The notes under the pieces: generated by a model | Database searches by the model: none | The model's input: the letters and a program-made list of their open reading frames with translations, nothing else | Told to the model about the DNA's origin: nothing | Assembly (NCBI GenBank): GCA_001664005.1 | Contig: CP016093.1 | Span: 1,929,001-1,993,000 of the forward strand | Length of the DNA stretch: 64,000 nucleotides | Direction of reading: 5' to 3' | DNA from: Rhizobiales bacterium NRL2 | Lineage (GTDB): Bacteria > Pseudomonadota > Alphaproteobacteria > Minwuiales > Minwuiaceae | Position numbers and translations under genes: made by a program | Shown: positions 35,449-43,654 of the stretch, one piece after another | Layout: each line of letters begins with the position of its first letter | Position numbering within the stretch: the first letter of the stretch is position 1

Positions 35449-37767
35449 ATGCCCGACACCGGCGCGACGATGAACGACCTACACCTGCTCCAGCAACTGG
35501 AGCGGAAGGTGCTGTGGCTGTCATCCTGGACAATCCATCACGCCAACCACGTGCGCGAGAACCGCGACGGGCTGAAGGTCGGCGGCCATCAGGCTTCCTG
35601 CGCTTCGGTCTCGACATTGATGACCGCGCTCTATTTCGCGGTGCTCAGGCCCGAGGACCGGGTCGCGGTGAAACCCCACGCCTCGCCGGTCTTCCACGCC
35701 ATCCAGTATCTGTTCGGCCGCCAGAGCCGGGAGCGGCTGGAGCGGTTCCGGGCCTGGGGCGGTGCGCAGTCCTATCCCTCTCGGACGAAGGACGCCGACG
35801 ACGTGGACTATTCGACGGGGTCCGTCGGGCTGGGCGTCGCGGCGACCATGTTCTCCTCGATGATCCAGGACTATGTCCGTCTGCACCGTCTGGCCGACGA
35901 CAGCGAGCCGCCGGCGCGCATGGTCGCCGTCCTGGGCGACGCCGAGCTGGACGAGGGCAATGTCTTCGAGGCCCTGCTGGAGGGCTGGAAGCACGACGTG
36001 CGGAACCTCTGGTGGATCATCGACTACAACCGCCAGAGCCTGGATGGCGTCGTCAATGACCGGTTGTTCGAGAAGATCACCGGCTTCTTCCGCGCCGTGG
36101 GCTGGGAAGTGGTGACGCTGAAATACGGCAAGCTGCAGCAGCAGGCCTTCGAGGGGCCCGCAGGCGGCGCGCTGAAGGCATGGATCGACGACTGCCCGAA
36201 CCAGCTCTACTCCGCCCTCACATTCAAGGGCGGCGCGGCCTGGCGGGAGCATCTGGCCCGCGATCTGAAGGACGCCGATGGCGGGCGCGAGTTCCTCGAC
36301 AGCCACGATGACGCGGCGCTGCAGCGCCTGATGACCAACCTGGCCGGTCACGACATGGCGGCGGTGCTGGAGGGTCTCCGCGGCGTCAATTCGGATCTGC
36401 CGCACTGCTTCGTCGCCTACACGGTGAAGGGCTTCGGTCTGCCGCTGGCCGGCCACAAGGACAATCACGCGGGCCTCATGACGCCGGATCAGATGGCCGG
36501 CTTCCGCGAGATCATGGGCGTCGCCGAGGGCGAGGAATGGTCGCCGACTGCGGGTCTGGAGGCCGATGCCGACGACCTGATGGCCTTCCTGCGCGCCGCG
36601 CCCTTCAACGCCCGCGAGCCGCTGCCGCCGGCGCCCCTGATCGCCGTGCCGGAGATCGCCGCGCCGGCAGCCGAGCGCATGTCCACGCAGGAGGCGTTCG
36701 GACGGATCCTCAACGATCTGAGCCGGGAAGACAGCGATTTCACCCGGCGCATGATCACGGCCTCCCCCGACGTCACGGTCTCGACCAATCTCGGCCCCTG
36801 GGTGAACCGGCGGAAGATCTTCGACCGCAACCCGCAGGCGGATGTCTTCCGCGAGGAGCGCGTCGCCTCCCCGCAGCGCTGGGAGAAGTCGCCGACGGGC
36901 CAGCATGTCGAACTGGGCATCGCGGAGAACAATCTCTTCCTCTTCCTCTCGCAGGCGGGGCTCGCCGACCGTCAGTTCGGCGCCCGGCTCCTGCCGGTGG
37001 GCACCCTCTACGATCCCTTCATTGCCCGGGGCCTCGATGCGCTGAACTACGCCTGCTACCAGGATGCGCGGTTCATGGTGGTCGCGACGCCGTCGGGCGT
37101 CTCGCTGGCGCCGGAAGGCGGCGCGCATCAGTCGGTCTCGACCCCGCTGATCGGCCTGGGCCAGCCGGGCCTGCTCAGCTACGAGCCCGCCTTCGCCGAC
37201 GAACTGGCGGCGATCATGGCTTTCGGCTTCCGCCACATGCAGGCCGACGACGGCGCCGCGATCTATCTCAGGCTCTCCACCCGGGCTTTGGCGCAGCCCG
37301 AGCGCGAACTGTCCGGGGACGAGCGCGATGCGGCGGTGCTCGGCGCGCGCTGGCTCGTGGAACCGTCCGGCGACGCTGAAGTGGCCGTCGCGTTTCAGGG
37401 CGCGATCGCGGCCGAGGCGCTGAAGGCGTTCGAGGAGGTCGCGGCGGACTGCCCCGGCGCGGGACTGCTCGCGGTGACCTCGGCCGACCGGCTCTATCGG
37501 CACTGGAAACGCGACGGCGAGCGCAGCCATGTCGCGTCGCTGCTGGCCCGGCTGGCGCAGGATGCCGGCCTGGTCACCGTGATCGACGGCCATCCCGCGA
37601 CGCTCGCCTGGCTGGGTGGTGTGAAAGGACACGCGACCGAGGCGCTGGGCGTCACGCGCTTCGGCCAGTCGGGCGACACGATCGACCTCTATGCCGATCA
37701 GGGCATCGACGCCGACGCCATAGCCGACGCAGCTGCCCGGGCGCTGGTCCGCCGCGCGGCGCGCTGA
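35449..37767 (+). CDS. AceE/transketolase-like thiamine diphosphate enzyme
   Basis: A 772-residue ThDP enzyme with the fold order of homodimeric E1 dehydrogenases and transketolases. The cofactor motif runs from LGDAELDEGN (162-171) to IDYNRQSLDG (191-200), close to the AceE version. PHASPVFHAIQYLFG corresponds to the conserved active-site histidine region, and the pyrimidine-domain glutamate lies in HVELGIAENN. It is shorter than AceE, about 890 residues. No E2 or E3 genes are near, so it may act alone or with partners encoded elsewhere on an unknown 2-oxo acid. ATG 35449 follows GGGAGG by seven bases. Confidence 0.82.
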   Translation: MPDTGATMNDLHLLQQLERKVLWLSSWTIHHANHVRENRDGLKVGGHQASCASVSTLMTALYFAVLRPEDRVAVKPHASPVFHAIQYLFGRQSRERLERFRAWGGAQSYPSRTKDADDVDYSTGSVGLGVAATMFSSMIQDYVRLHRLADDSEPPARMVAVLGDAELDEGNVFEALLEGWKHDVRNLWWIIDYNRQSLDGVVNDRLFEKITGFFRAVGWEVVTLKYGKLQQQAFEGPAGGALKAWIDDCPNQLYSALTFKGGAAWREHLARDLKDADGGREFLDSHDDAALQRLMTNLAGHDMAAVLEGLRGVNSDLPHCFVAYTVKGFGLPLAGHKDNHAGLMTPDQMAGFREIMGVAEGEEWSPTAGLEADADDLMAFLRAAPFNAREPLPPAPLIAVPEIAAPAAERMSTQEAFGRILNDLSREDSDFTRRMITASPDVTVSTNLGPWVNRRKIFDRNPQADVFREERVASPQRWEKSPTGQHVELGIAENNLFLFLSQAGLADRQFGARLLPVGTLYDPFIARGLDALNYACYQDARFMVVATPSGVSLAPEGGAHQSVSTPLIGLGQPGLLSYEPAFADELAAIMAFGFRHMQADDGAAIYLRLSTRALAQPERELSGDERDAAVLGARWLVEPSGDAEVAVAFQGAIAAEALKAFEEVAADCPGAGLLAVTSADRLYRHWKRDGERSHVASLLARLAQDAGLVTVIDGHPATLAWLGGVKGHATEALGVTRFGQSGDTIDLYADQGIDADAIADAAARALVRRAAR

Positions 37768-37787
37768 GCGGTCCCTTCGGGGCTGGA

Positions 37788-37804
37788 CAGGCAGCAACTG
37801 CCTG
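37788..37804. repeat. Short perfect hairpin before the thioesterase gene
   Basis: CAGGCAG (37788-37794) pairs with CTGCCTG (37798-37804) around CAA. It sits 20 bases after the AceE-like stop and 31 bases before the thioesterase start. No T-tract follows, so read-through into the next gene is plausible. Confidence 0.3.
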
Positions 37805-37835
37805 CCGATGATCCGGCCGCCGAGGGGGAGGATTC

Positions 37836-38273
37836 ATGGACGACAAGACCGACTATTTCGCCAACAAGCGCAATCCGGACGAGCACTACCGCCATTTCGA
37901 CCCGGAAGACCCGCACGAGGTCAACACCGGCCCCTTCCACTGGCGCAAGAAGGGGGGCCGGGTGCAGTTCGCCTTCCGCGCCGAGCGCAAGCACTGCAAC
38001 TCCGGCGGCATCGTCCATGGCGGCTTGCTGATGACCTTCGCCGACCTGATGATGTGCGGTACCGCCACCGAAGGGACGGACGACCGCGGCGTCTACACGG
38101 TCGCCTTCAACGCGGAATTCGTGGCCAGCGGCGAGGAGGGGGACTTGGTCAAGGCTCGCGCCGAAGTGGTGCGGCGGACGCCCAAGACGGTCTTCATCCG
38201 CGGCGAGATCTACACCGATGACCGGATCGTGCTGACCTGTTCAGCCGTCCTGCGCCGCATCCGCGCCGCCTGA
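37836..38273 (+). CDS. PaaI-family hotdog thioesterase
   Basis: A 145-residue single-domain hotdog protein. The core helix carries HCNSGGIVHGGLLMTFADLMM, the PaaI-type HGG motif with its nearby catalytic acid, followed by the strand YTVAFNAEFVASGEEGD. Such enzymes hydrolyse acyl-CoA thioesters; the chain preference is unknown. ATG 37836 follows GGGGGAGGATTC. It is downstream of the AceE-like gene in the same direction and could be co-transcribed. Its last 33 bases overlap the end of convergent lpxK. Confidence 0.88.
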   Translation: MDDKTDYFANKRNPDEHYRHFDPEDPHEVNTGPFHWRKKGGRVQFAFRAERKHCNSGGIVHGGLLMTFADLMMCGTATEGTDDRGVYTVAFNAEFVASGEEGDLVKARAEVVRRTPKTVFIRGEIYTDDRIVLTCSAVLRRIRAA

Positions 38274-39257
38274 GGGCCGCGCGAGGGCGAGCAGCGGCGA
38301 CAGCAGGGCCTCGAGGCTTTCCGGCTGGTCGAGCCGCAGGGCGACCTCGACGACCGTGACCTTGGCGCGCTGATCCGGCGGCAGGCGGACCGCGTCCTTC
38401 GCGGTCGTCACCGGCGTGGCCTTCTCCGCCGCTGCCGCCTTCAGCACCGCCTCGATCTCGGTCTTGCGGAAGGGGTGATGGTCGGGGAAGTCCCGATGGC
38501 CGGCGATCTCCGCACCGATGCCGCGCAGGGTGTCCCGGAACTTCCCGGGCCGGGCAATGCCGCAGAAGGCGTAGACTTTGCGGCCGGCCAGCACCTCGGC
38601 CGCCCTATCGGGAATGAGATCGCCCCGCAGCACGGGAAGAGGCCCGCGCTGCAGCCGTTCGCCGATGCTTCCGCCGCCAATGGCGATCACGGCGTTGGCG
38701 CGGCCGAGGCCGGTGGCGACGCTTTCCCTGAGCGGGCCGGCGGGAAAGACCGCGCCGTTGCCGAAGCCGTATGCGGTGTCGACGACGATGATCGAGAGCG
38801 CCTTGACCAGGGCCGGATTCTGATGGCCGTCATCCATCACGATGACGTCGGCATGGCGCGCCAGCAGTTCCGCGCCGCGGCGGCGGTCGGCGGCGACCAC
38901 CGTCGGGCCGTGCGCGGCGTGAAGCAGGGCTTCGTCGCCGACCTCCGCCGCGCTGTGGCGCGACGCATCGACCAGGGTTGCGCCCCGTCTCGACAGTCCG
39001 CCGCCATAACCCCGGCTCAGCACGCCCGGCCGTAGCCCATGGGCGCGGAACCAGTCGGCGAGCATCCGGACAGTGGGGGTCTTGCCGGCGCCCCCCATGA
39101 CGAGATTGCCGACGCAGATCACTGGAACGCCGGGGTCATGGGGATTGGCCGTCGCTCGCCGCAGCCAAGCGGCCGCCCGCCAGGGCAGAGTGAGGGGCCG
39201 CAGCGCCAGCCGCGGCAGGGCGGCACCGCCGGGCGCCCAGAAATGCGGGGCCTTCAT
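38241..39257 (-). CDS. lpxK: Tetraacyldisaccharide 4'-kinase
   Basis: A 338-residue membrane-associated kinase that adds the 4'-phosphate to lipid A disaccharide. The P-loop is in ICVGNLVMGGAGKTPTVRML, followed by LSRGYGGGLSRRG, VGDEALLHA and IVMDDGHQNPALVK, all family hallmarks. ATG 39257 overlaps the waaA stop as ATGA. It is the last gene of a leftward msbA-waaA-lpxK set for lipid A and core synthesis. Confidence 0.95.
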   Translation of the reverse strand: MKAPHFWAPGGAALPRLALRPLTLPWRAAAWLRRATANPHDPGVPVICVGNLVMGGAGKTPTVRMLADWFRAHGLRPGVLSRGYGGGLSRRGATLVDASRHSAAEVGDEALLHAAHGPTVVAADRRRGAELLARHADVIVMDDGHQNPALVKALSIIVVDTAYGFGNGAVFPAGPLRESVATGLGRANAVIAIGGGSIGERLQRGPLPVLRGDLIPDRAAEVLAGRKVYAFCGIARPGKFRDTLRGIGAEIAGHRDFPDHHPFRKTEIEAVLKAAAAEKATPVTTAKDAVRLPPDQRAKVTVVEVALRLDQPESLEALLSPLLALARPSGGADAAQDG

Positions 39258-40519
39258 GACCCGGGCAACAGCGGCTCCAGGCGGGCCATGACCCGGTCCA
39301 GAACCGCCGACTGGCGGGCCGCGATGGCGAGCGCCCGCGCGCCGAGGCTGTTGCGCTCGTCCGCGTGGGCGATCAGCCGCGCGAGGGAGGCGGCGAGTTC
39401 CTCGCTGTCCTGCACTTCGATCAGGGCGCCTTCGGAGCGCAGATCCGCGACCACGTCGGCGAAGTTGTGGGTATGGGGACCGGTCAGCAGGCCACGCCCG
39501 AAGCGCGCGGGCTCCAGCAGGTTCTGCCCGCCATGGGGGACCAGCGAGCCGCCCACGAAGACCGGCCCGTCCAGACGGTAGAACAGGCCCAGTTCTCCGA
39601 TGGTGTCGGCAATGTAGACGCCGCAGTCGGGGCCCGGCGTCTGCCCGGCCGTGCGCTGGCACCACGCGATCCCGCGCTTTTCCGCCTTGCGGGCCATGTC
39701 GGCGGCGCGTGCGGGATGACGCGGCACCAGAACGGTGAGCAGGTCCGGGAAACTGTCACGCAGGGTCAGGTGGGCATCCAGCGCGATGTCGTCCTCGCCC
39801 GGATGGATGCTGGCGGCGATCCAGAACGGCCGCGCGGCCACGATCTCCCGCAGGCGCGCCAGGTCTTCCTCGTCGGCGGGCAGGGGATCGGCGGCGTATT
39901 TCAGGTTGCCCTCGCAGCGGACATTGCCGCCGCCCAGGTCGGCGAAACGGGCTGCCGCCTCGTCGGTCTGCGCCAGGATCAGGCGGAAGGCCGAGAGCAG
40001 TTCCCGCGCCGCGCCGGACGCCAGCCGCCAGCGCCGCCAGGAACGGCGCGACATCCGGCCGTTGATCAGCGCCATGGGCCGGCCTGTGCCCGCCATGGCG
40101 GCGAGCAGATTCGGCCACAGCTCGCTTTCGATCCAGATTGCCATGTCGGGCCGCCAGTGGCCGATGAAACGCCCTGTCGCGTCCGGCAGATCGACGGGCA
40201 CGTACTGATGCAGGGCGCCGTCGGGCAGGTCCCGCGACAGCATCTTTCCTGACGTCACCGTACCCGTGGTGATCAGGATGGACGTTTCGGGGCGTTCGGC
40301 GCGCAGCCGGTGGATCAGGCGGAGCACGGACTGCGCCTCTCCGACGCTTGCGGCGTGCAGCCAGATCAGCGGCCCGTCGGGCCGGGGCAGGGAGGCGTGG
40401 CCCATGCGCTCCCCGATCCGGTCCGGGTCTTCCTTGCCGGCGCGCAGACGGCGGCGAAGCAGCGCCTGGCCGAGCGGCGCGGCCGCGCGGCCCGCCCGCC
40501 GGTAAAGCCAGAGGATCAT
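39254..40519 (-). CDS. waaA: 3-deoxy-D-manno-octulosonic acid transferase
   Basis: A 421-residue GT30 glycosyltransferase that attaches Kdo to lipid A at the inner membrane. The N-terminal hydrophobic anchor is followed by a basic stretch and the motif IWLHAASVGEAQSVLRLI; ESELWPNLLAAM and FVGGSLVPHGGQNLLEPARF are also diagnostic. Length is typical. Both ends overlap neighbours by ATGA: its start with the msbA stop and its stop with the lpxK start, so the three are translationally coupled. Confidence 0.95.
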   Translation of the reverse strand: MILWLYRRAGRAAAPLGQALLRRRLRAGKEDPDRIGERMGHASLPRPDGPLIWLHAASVGEAQSVLRLIHRLRAERPETSILITTGTVTSGKMLSRDLPDGALHQYVPVDLPDATGRFIGHWRPDMAIWIESELWPNLLAAMAGTGRPMALINGRMSRRSWRRWRLASGAARELLSAFRLILAQTDEAAARFADLGGGNVRCEGNLKYAADPLPADEEDLARLREIVAARPFWIAASIHPGEDDIALDAHLTLRDSFPDLLTVLVPRHPARAADMARKAEKRGIAWCQRTAGQTPGPDCGVYIADTIGELGLFYRLDGPVFVGGSLVPHGGQNLLEPARFGRGLLTGPHTHNFADVVADLRSEGALIEVQDSEELAASLARLIAHADERNSLGARALAIAARQSAVLDRVMARLEPLLPGS

Positions 40520-42351
40520 TCGGCCCCGACTGCCGCCGCAGCCGTGATCTCCGCGTCGCCCGAATAGAGCTCGGCATAGCGCCCGCCGCGCGCCATCAAC
40601 TCGCCATGGCTGCCGGATTCCGCCACCCGGCCGTCCTCGATGACGTAGATCCGGTCGGCGTTGATCACGGTGGAAAGCCGGTGGGCCACGGTGATGGTCG
40701 AACGGCCCTTCTGCAGATGGTTGAGGGCCGCCTGGACCTTTCGTTCGGAATCGGTATCCAGCGCCGACGTTGCTTCGTCCAGCAACAGGATTGGGGCGTC
40801 GCGCAGCATGGCCCGTGCGATGGCGATTCGCTGACGCTGGCCGCCCGAGAGCCGGAACCCGGCCGAACCCACCACGGTCTGATAGCCGTCCGGCAGCGCC
40901 GCAATGAAGCCGTGGGCGTTTGCGCCCTCGGCCGCGGCCTCGATCTCGTCGTCGGTCGCGTCGGGCTTGGAATAGGCGATATTGGCGCGCACCGTGTCAT
41001 CGAACAGGGCGGTTTCCTGGCTGACGAAACCGATGGCGCGGCGCAGGCTTTCGACGCTGACGGCGTCGACCGCCTGGTTATCGATCGTCACCTGGCCGCC
41101 GCTGGTGTCATAGAAGCGTCCGACGAGGTTGAGGATCGTCGATTTGCCCCCGCCGGACTGGCCGACCAGCGCGATGGTCTCGCCGGGCCGGCATTCCAGC
41201 GTGATGCCGTGCAGGGCCTCGGTGCCGTCGGGGTAGACGAAGCGGACGTCGTCGAAGCGGACATGGCCGCGCGGCACCTTCAGTTCCCGTCCGCCGGAGC
41301 GGTCCTCGATCTGCGGCAGGCTGTCCAGCGCGTCGAACAGCCGTTCCGCCGCCGCCAGGCCCGACTGGAAGGCAGCGTTGACCTTGCCGAGCTGGCGGAT
41401 CGGCGACGCGGCGAGCAGCAACGCGGTGAGAAAGGCGAAGAAGGCGCCGGGCGTCAGTGCGCCCTCGATCACCCTGATGCCGCCATACAGCACCGCGGCG
41501 GCCACCGCGATGCCGGCGATGACCTCGATGATCGGGCTGATCAGCGCGCGCACGCGCAGGTTCTTCAACAGGGTCGCGAGCCGGACCGCCAGCGCGTCTC
41601 TGGCGCGGCGGGCCTCGTAGTCCTCGCGGTTGTAGGCCTTGACCTGCCGGATGCTCGACAGGGTGTCGGACAGGAACGAGGCGAGAAAGCCCGATGCCTG
41701 CTGTACCTGCTGCGACGATTTCCGCGAGAGCCGGCCGATGCGCGCGATGGGCAGGCCGGCCGCCGGCAGCACGATCATCGCCACCAGCGCCATCTGCCAG
41801 TCCTTGGTGAACATCACGATGATCAGCGCGATGGCGGTCATGGAGTCCCGCACCAGGGCCACGAAGGTCGTCGCCAGCGCTTCCTGCATCATCTGCGCGT
41901 CGGTGAGGAATCGGCTGATCGATTGCCCCACGGTGTGATTGTAGAAGAACCGCAGATCGGAGCGGATCATGCGGTCGTAGAGATCGCCCTGGACGTCGTT
42001 GGCCACACGAATGCCGACCGCGCGCATCACATAGTGCTGGCCGAAGGTCGCCACCGCCATGACGGTGAAGATGCCGACGATGATCAGCGGGATCCCGAAC
42101 AGCTCCTCGCGGTTCTGGTTGATGAAGATCTCGTTGATGATCGGCTCCATCATGTGGGCGATGGCGCCGGTCGTGCCGGCGACCACGGCGATGGAGATCA
42201 GGCCGATGACCAGGTCCCGCTTGTAGCGGGACATGTAGTCCGACCAGATCCGGCGCACGAGCCTGCCCGTCGGCGTCCGCCGTCCCGCGCCCTTCGAAGC
42301 CTTCTGATTCTGCACGTCCGTTCCGTCTCTTGCGGGAAAGGCGCGGACCAT
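40516..42351 (-). CDS. msbA: Lipid A export ABC transporter (MsbA-like)
   Basis: A 611-residue half-transporter with an N-terminal six-helix membrane domain and a C-terminal ATPase. The nucleotide-binding part shows Walker A VGQSGGGKSTILN, the signature LSGGQRQRIAIARAML and Walker B ILLLDEATSALD. Placement with waaA and lpxK supports lipid A flipping across the inner membrane. The start is uncertain: ATG 42351 has no ribosome site, and a GTG at 42315 is an alternative that removes twelve residues outside the membrane domain. It lies 29 bases after the dihaem cytochrome gene. Confidence 0.9.
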   Translation of the reverse strand: MVRAFPARDGTDVQNQKASKGAGRRTPTGRLVRRIWSDYMSRYKRDLVIGLISIAVVAGTTGAIAHMMEPIINEIFINQNREELFGIPLIIVGIFTVMAVATFGQHYVMRAVGIRVANDVQGDLYDRMIRSDLRFFYNHTVGQSISRFLTDAQMMQEALATTFVALVRDSMTAIALIIVMFTKDWQMALVAMIVLPAAGLPIARIGRLSRKSSQQVQQASGFLASFLSDTLSSIRQVKAYNREDYEARRARDALAVRLATLLKNLRVRALISPIIEVIAGIAVAAAVLYGGIRVIEGALTPGAFFAFLTALLLAASPIRQLGKVNAAFQSGLAAAERLFDALDSLPQIEDRSGGRELKVPRGHVRFDDVRFVYPDGTEALHGITLECRPGETIALVGQSGGGKSTILNLVGRFYDTSGGQVTIDNQAVDAVSVESLRRAIGFVSQETALFDDTVRANIAYSKPDATDDEIEAAAEGANAHGFIAALPDGYQTVVGSAGFRLSGGQRQRIAIARAMLRDAPILLLDEATSALDTDSERKVQAALNHLQKGRSTITVAHRLSTVINADRIYVIEDGRVAESGSHGELMARGGRYAELYSGDAEITAAAAVGAE

Positions 42352-42380
42352 ATCATCGCCGCCGCGCCGGGTTAAGCGGG

Positions 42381-43580
42381 TCAGTCGGCGGCCGTTGCGG
42401 CATAAAGCGACAGTTCGCGCGCCGCCTCCAGCCGGGGGAGGGCGGCTTGCATCGCTTCGCCGAGTGCGGCCAGGGCGGCGCGCGCCTCGGGAAACCGGCG
42501 TGCGGCGGCGAGCGCCGTCACCTGCTTCAGGTCCTTCGCCCAGGACCGCGTCGCGTCCCGCGCCTCCGTCGCCTCGGGGCGGTAGCGGCGATGCACCCGT
42601 CCGACCTCCATCGCCACCATGTCCGCGATCCGGTCGGCGCGGACGAAATCCTCGTCCAGAAGCGGCTGGTTGAGCACTGCCAGGAAGCCGAGCAGACGCG
42701 CCAGATCTCCGGCCGGTGTCTCCGGATCGAACCGCCGCGTGACCGCCCCGGCGGCCTGGAGCCAGGCAAGGATCGGTTCCAGCGCCTCCGCCGGCGGCGG
42801 ATCGCGATGCGCCGCCACGGCGGCCCGGAGCGTGGGCGCCGATCCGTCGTGCAGATAGGGCGCGGTCTCGGCAAGGCCGAAGACGGCCGGCGGTTCGAAA
42901 AAGCCGCCCGTGCCGATGTCGTGGCGCGCCGGTGGTGGCAGGGCGTCGACATCGCCATGACACGCCGCGCAATGGTCGCCGTAGGCGTCACGGCCGGCGG
43001 CGGCTTCGTCGGTGGTCCCGGGACGGGGCGGGAGGGCTAGTTGCTGCTGATATGCGACCAGAGCGTCGAGCAGCCAGGGTTCGATTTCCGGGCCGCCGAA
43101 CTCGTTCATGATCACGTGGCGGCTGAAGTCGCGCAGGCTGGCGACGCGGCCGTCATGGCCGTAGGGAGCGGTCAGCCGCACACCGCGAAGGCTCGGGATG
43201 TTGACCGGATTGTCGATCCCGTCGTCCTCGCGGAAATGGAACTCGAGGTGCGTGACGTCGACATTGCCGGGCCTGTCCGAAGCGCCGGGAACGAAGAATC
43301 GTACATTGGCCGCGCCGTTCGGGTGGCAGGCGTCGCAGGAGAGCCCCCGGCGCGCCGCTTCCCGCCCGAGGGTCAGCGGGCTGCGGAAGGCGAGTTCCCC
43401 CAGCCGGGCCATGTAGCCCATTGTCCCGCCCTGCATCTCGGCCCGGATCCAGCGGGCGGGGCGTTCGCTCAGTGTCGTCTGGACCGTCGAGCCGGGCGGC
43501 AGCCATTTCAGCGGATCTTCCTGGGCGAGGCCCGCGCCAGCCGGAAGCAGGGACGCGGCCAGCATGACAAGCGATGGCAT
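42381..43580 (-). CDS. Exported dihaem cytochrome c, peroxidase/MauG-like
   Basis: A 399-residue protein with a short signal peptide (PSLVMLAASLLPAGAGLA) and two c-type haem sites, CDACH at 82-86 and CAACH at 204-208. Segments such as PSLRGVRLTAPYGHDGRVASL and FFEPPAVFGLAETAPYLHDG match the dihaem cytochrome c peroxidase/MauG group. The role may be peroxide removal or oxidative maturation of another protein. It lies between nrdJ (74 bases) and msbA (29 bases) on the same strand, an unusual place. A second possible start lies five codons in. Confidence 0.85.
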   Translation of the reverse strand: MPSLVMLAASLLPAGAGLAQEDPLKWLPPGSTVQTTLSERPARWIRAEMQGGTMGYMARLGELAFRSPLTLGREAARRGLSCDACHPNGAANVRFFVPGASDRPGNVDVTHLEFHFREDDGIDNPVNIPSLRGVRLTAPYGHDGRVASLRDFSRHVIMNEFGGPEIEPWLLDALVAYQQQLALPPRPGTTDEAAAGRDAYGDHCAACHGDVDALPPPARHDIGTGGFFEPPAVFGLAETAPYLHDGSAPTLRAAVAAHRDPPPAEALEPILAWLQAAGAVTRRFDPETPAGDLARLLGFLAVLNQPLLDEDFVRADRIADMVAMEVGRVHRRYRPEATEARDATRSWAKDLKQVTALAAARRFPEARAALAALGEAMQAALPRLEAARELSLYAATAAD

Positions 43581-43654
43581 CAGATGCCGCCATTGCCGCG
43601 CCGCGCCGCCGCCGCAGGGGCGGAGCCGCCCCCTGTCCGATGAATTCCGGCCGC

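Noticed and set aside
35521-37797. 758-residue open frame antisense to the AceE-like gene
   Set aside because: No motifs; the sense strand carries the complete thiamine diphosphate site.
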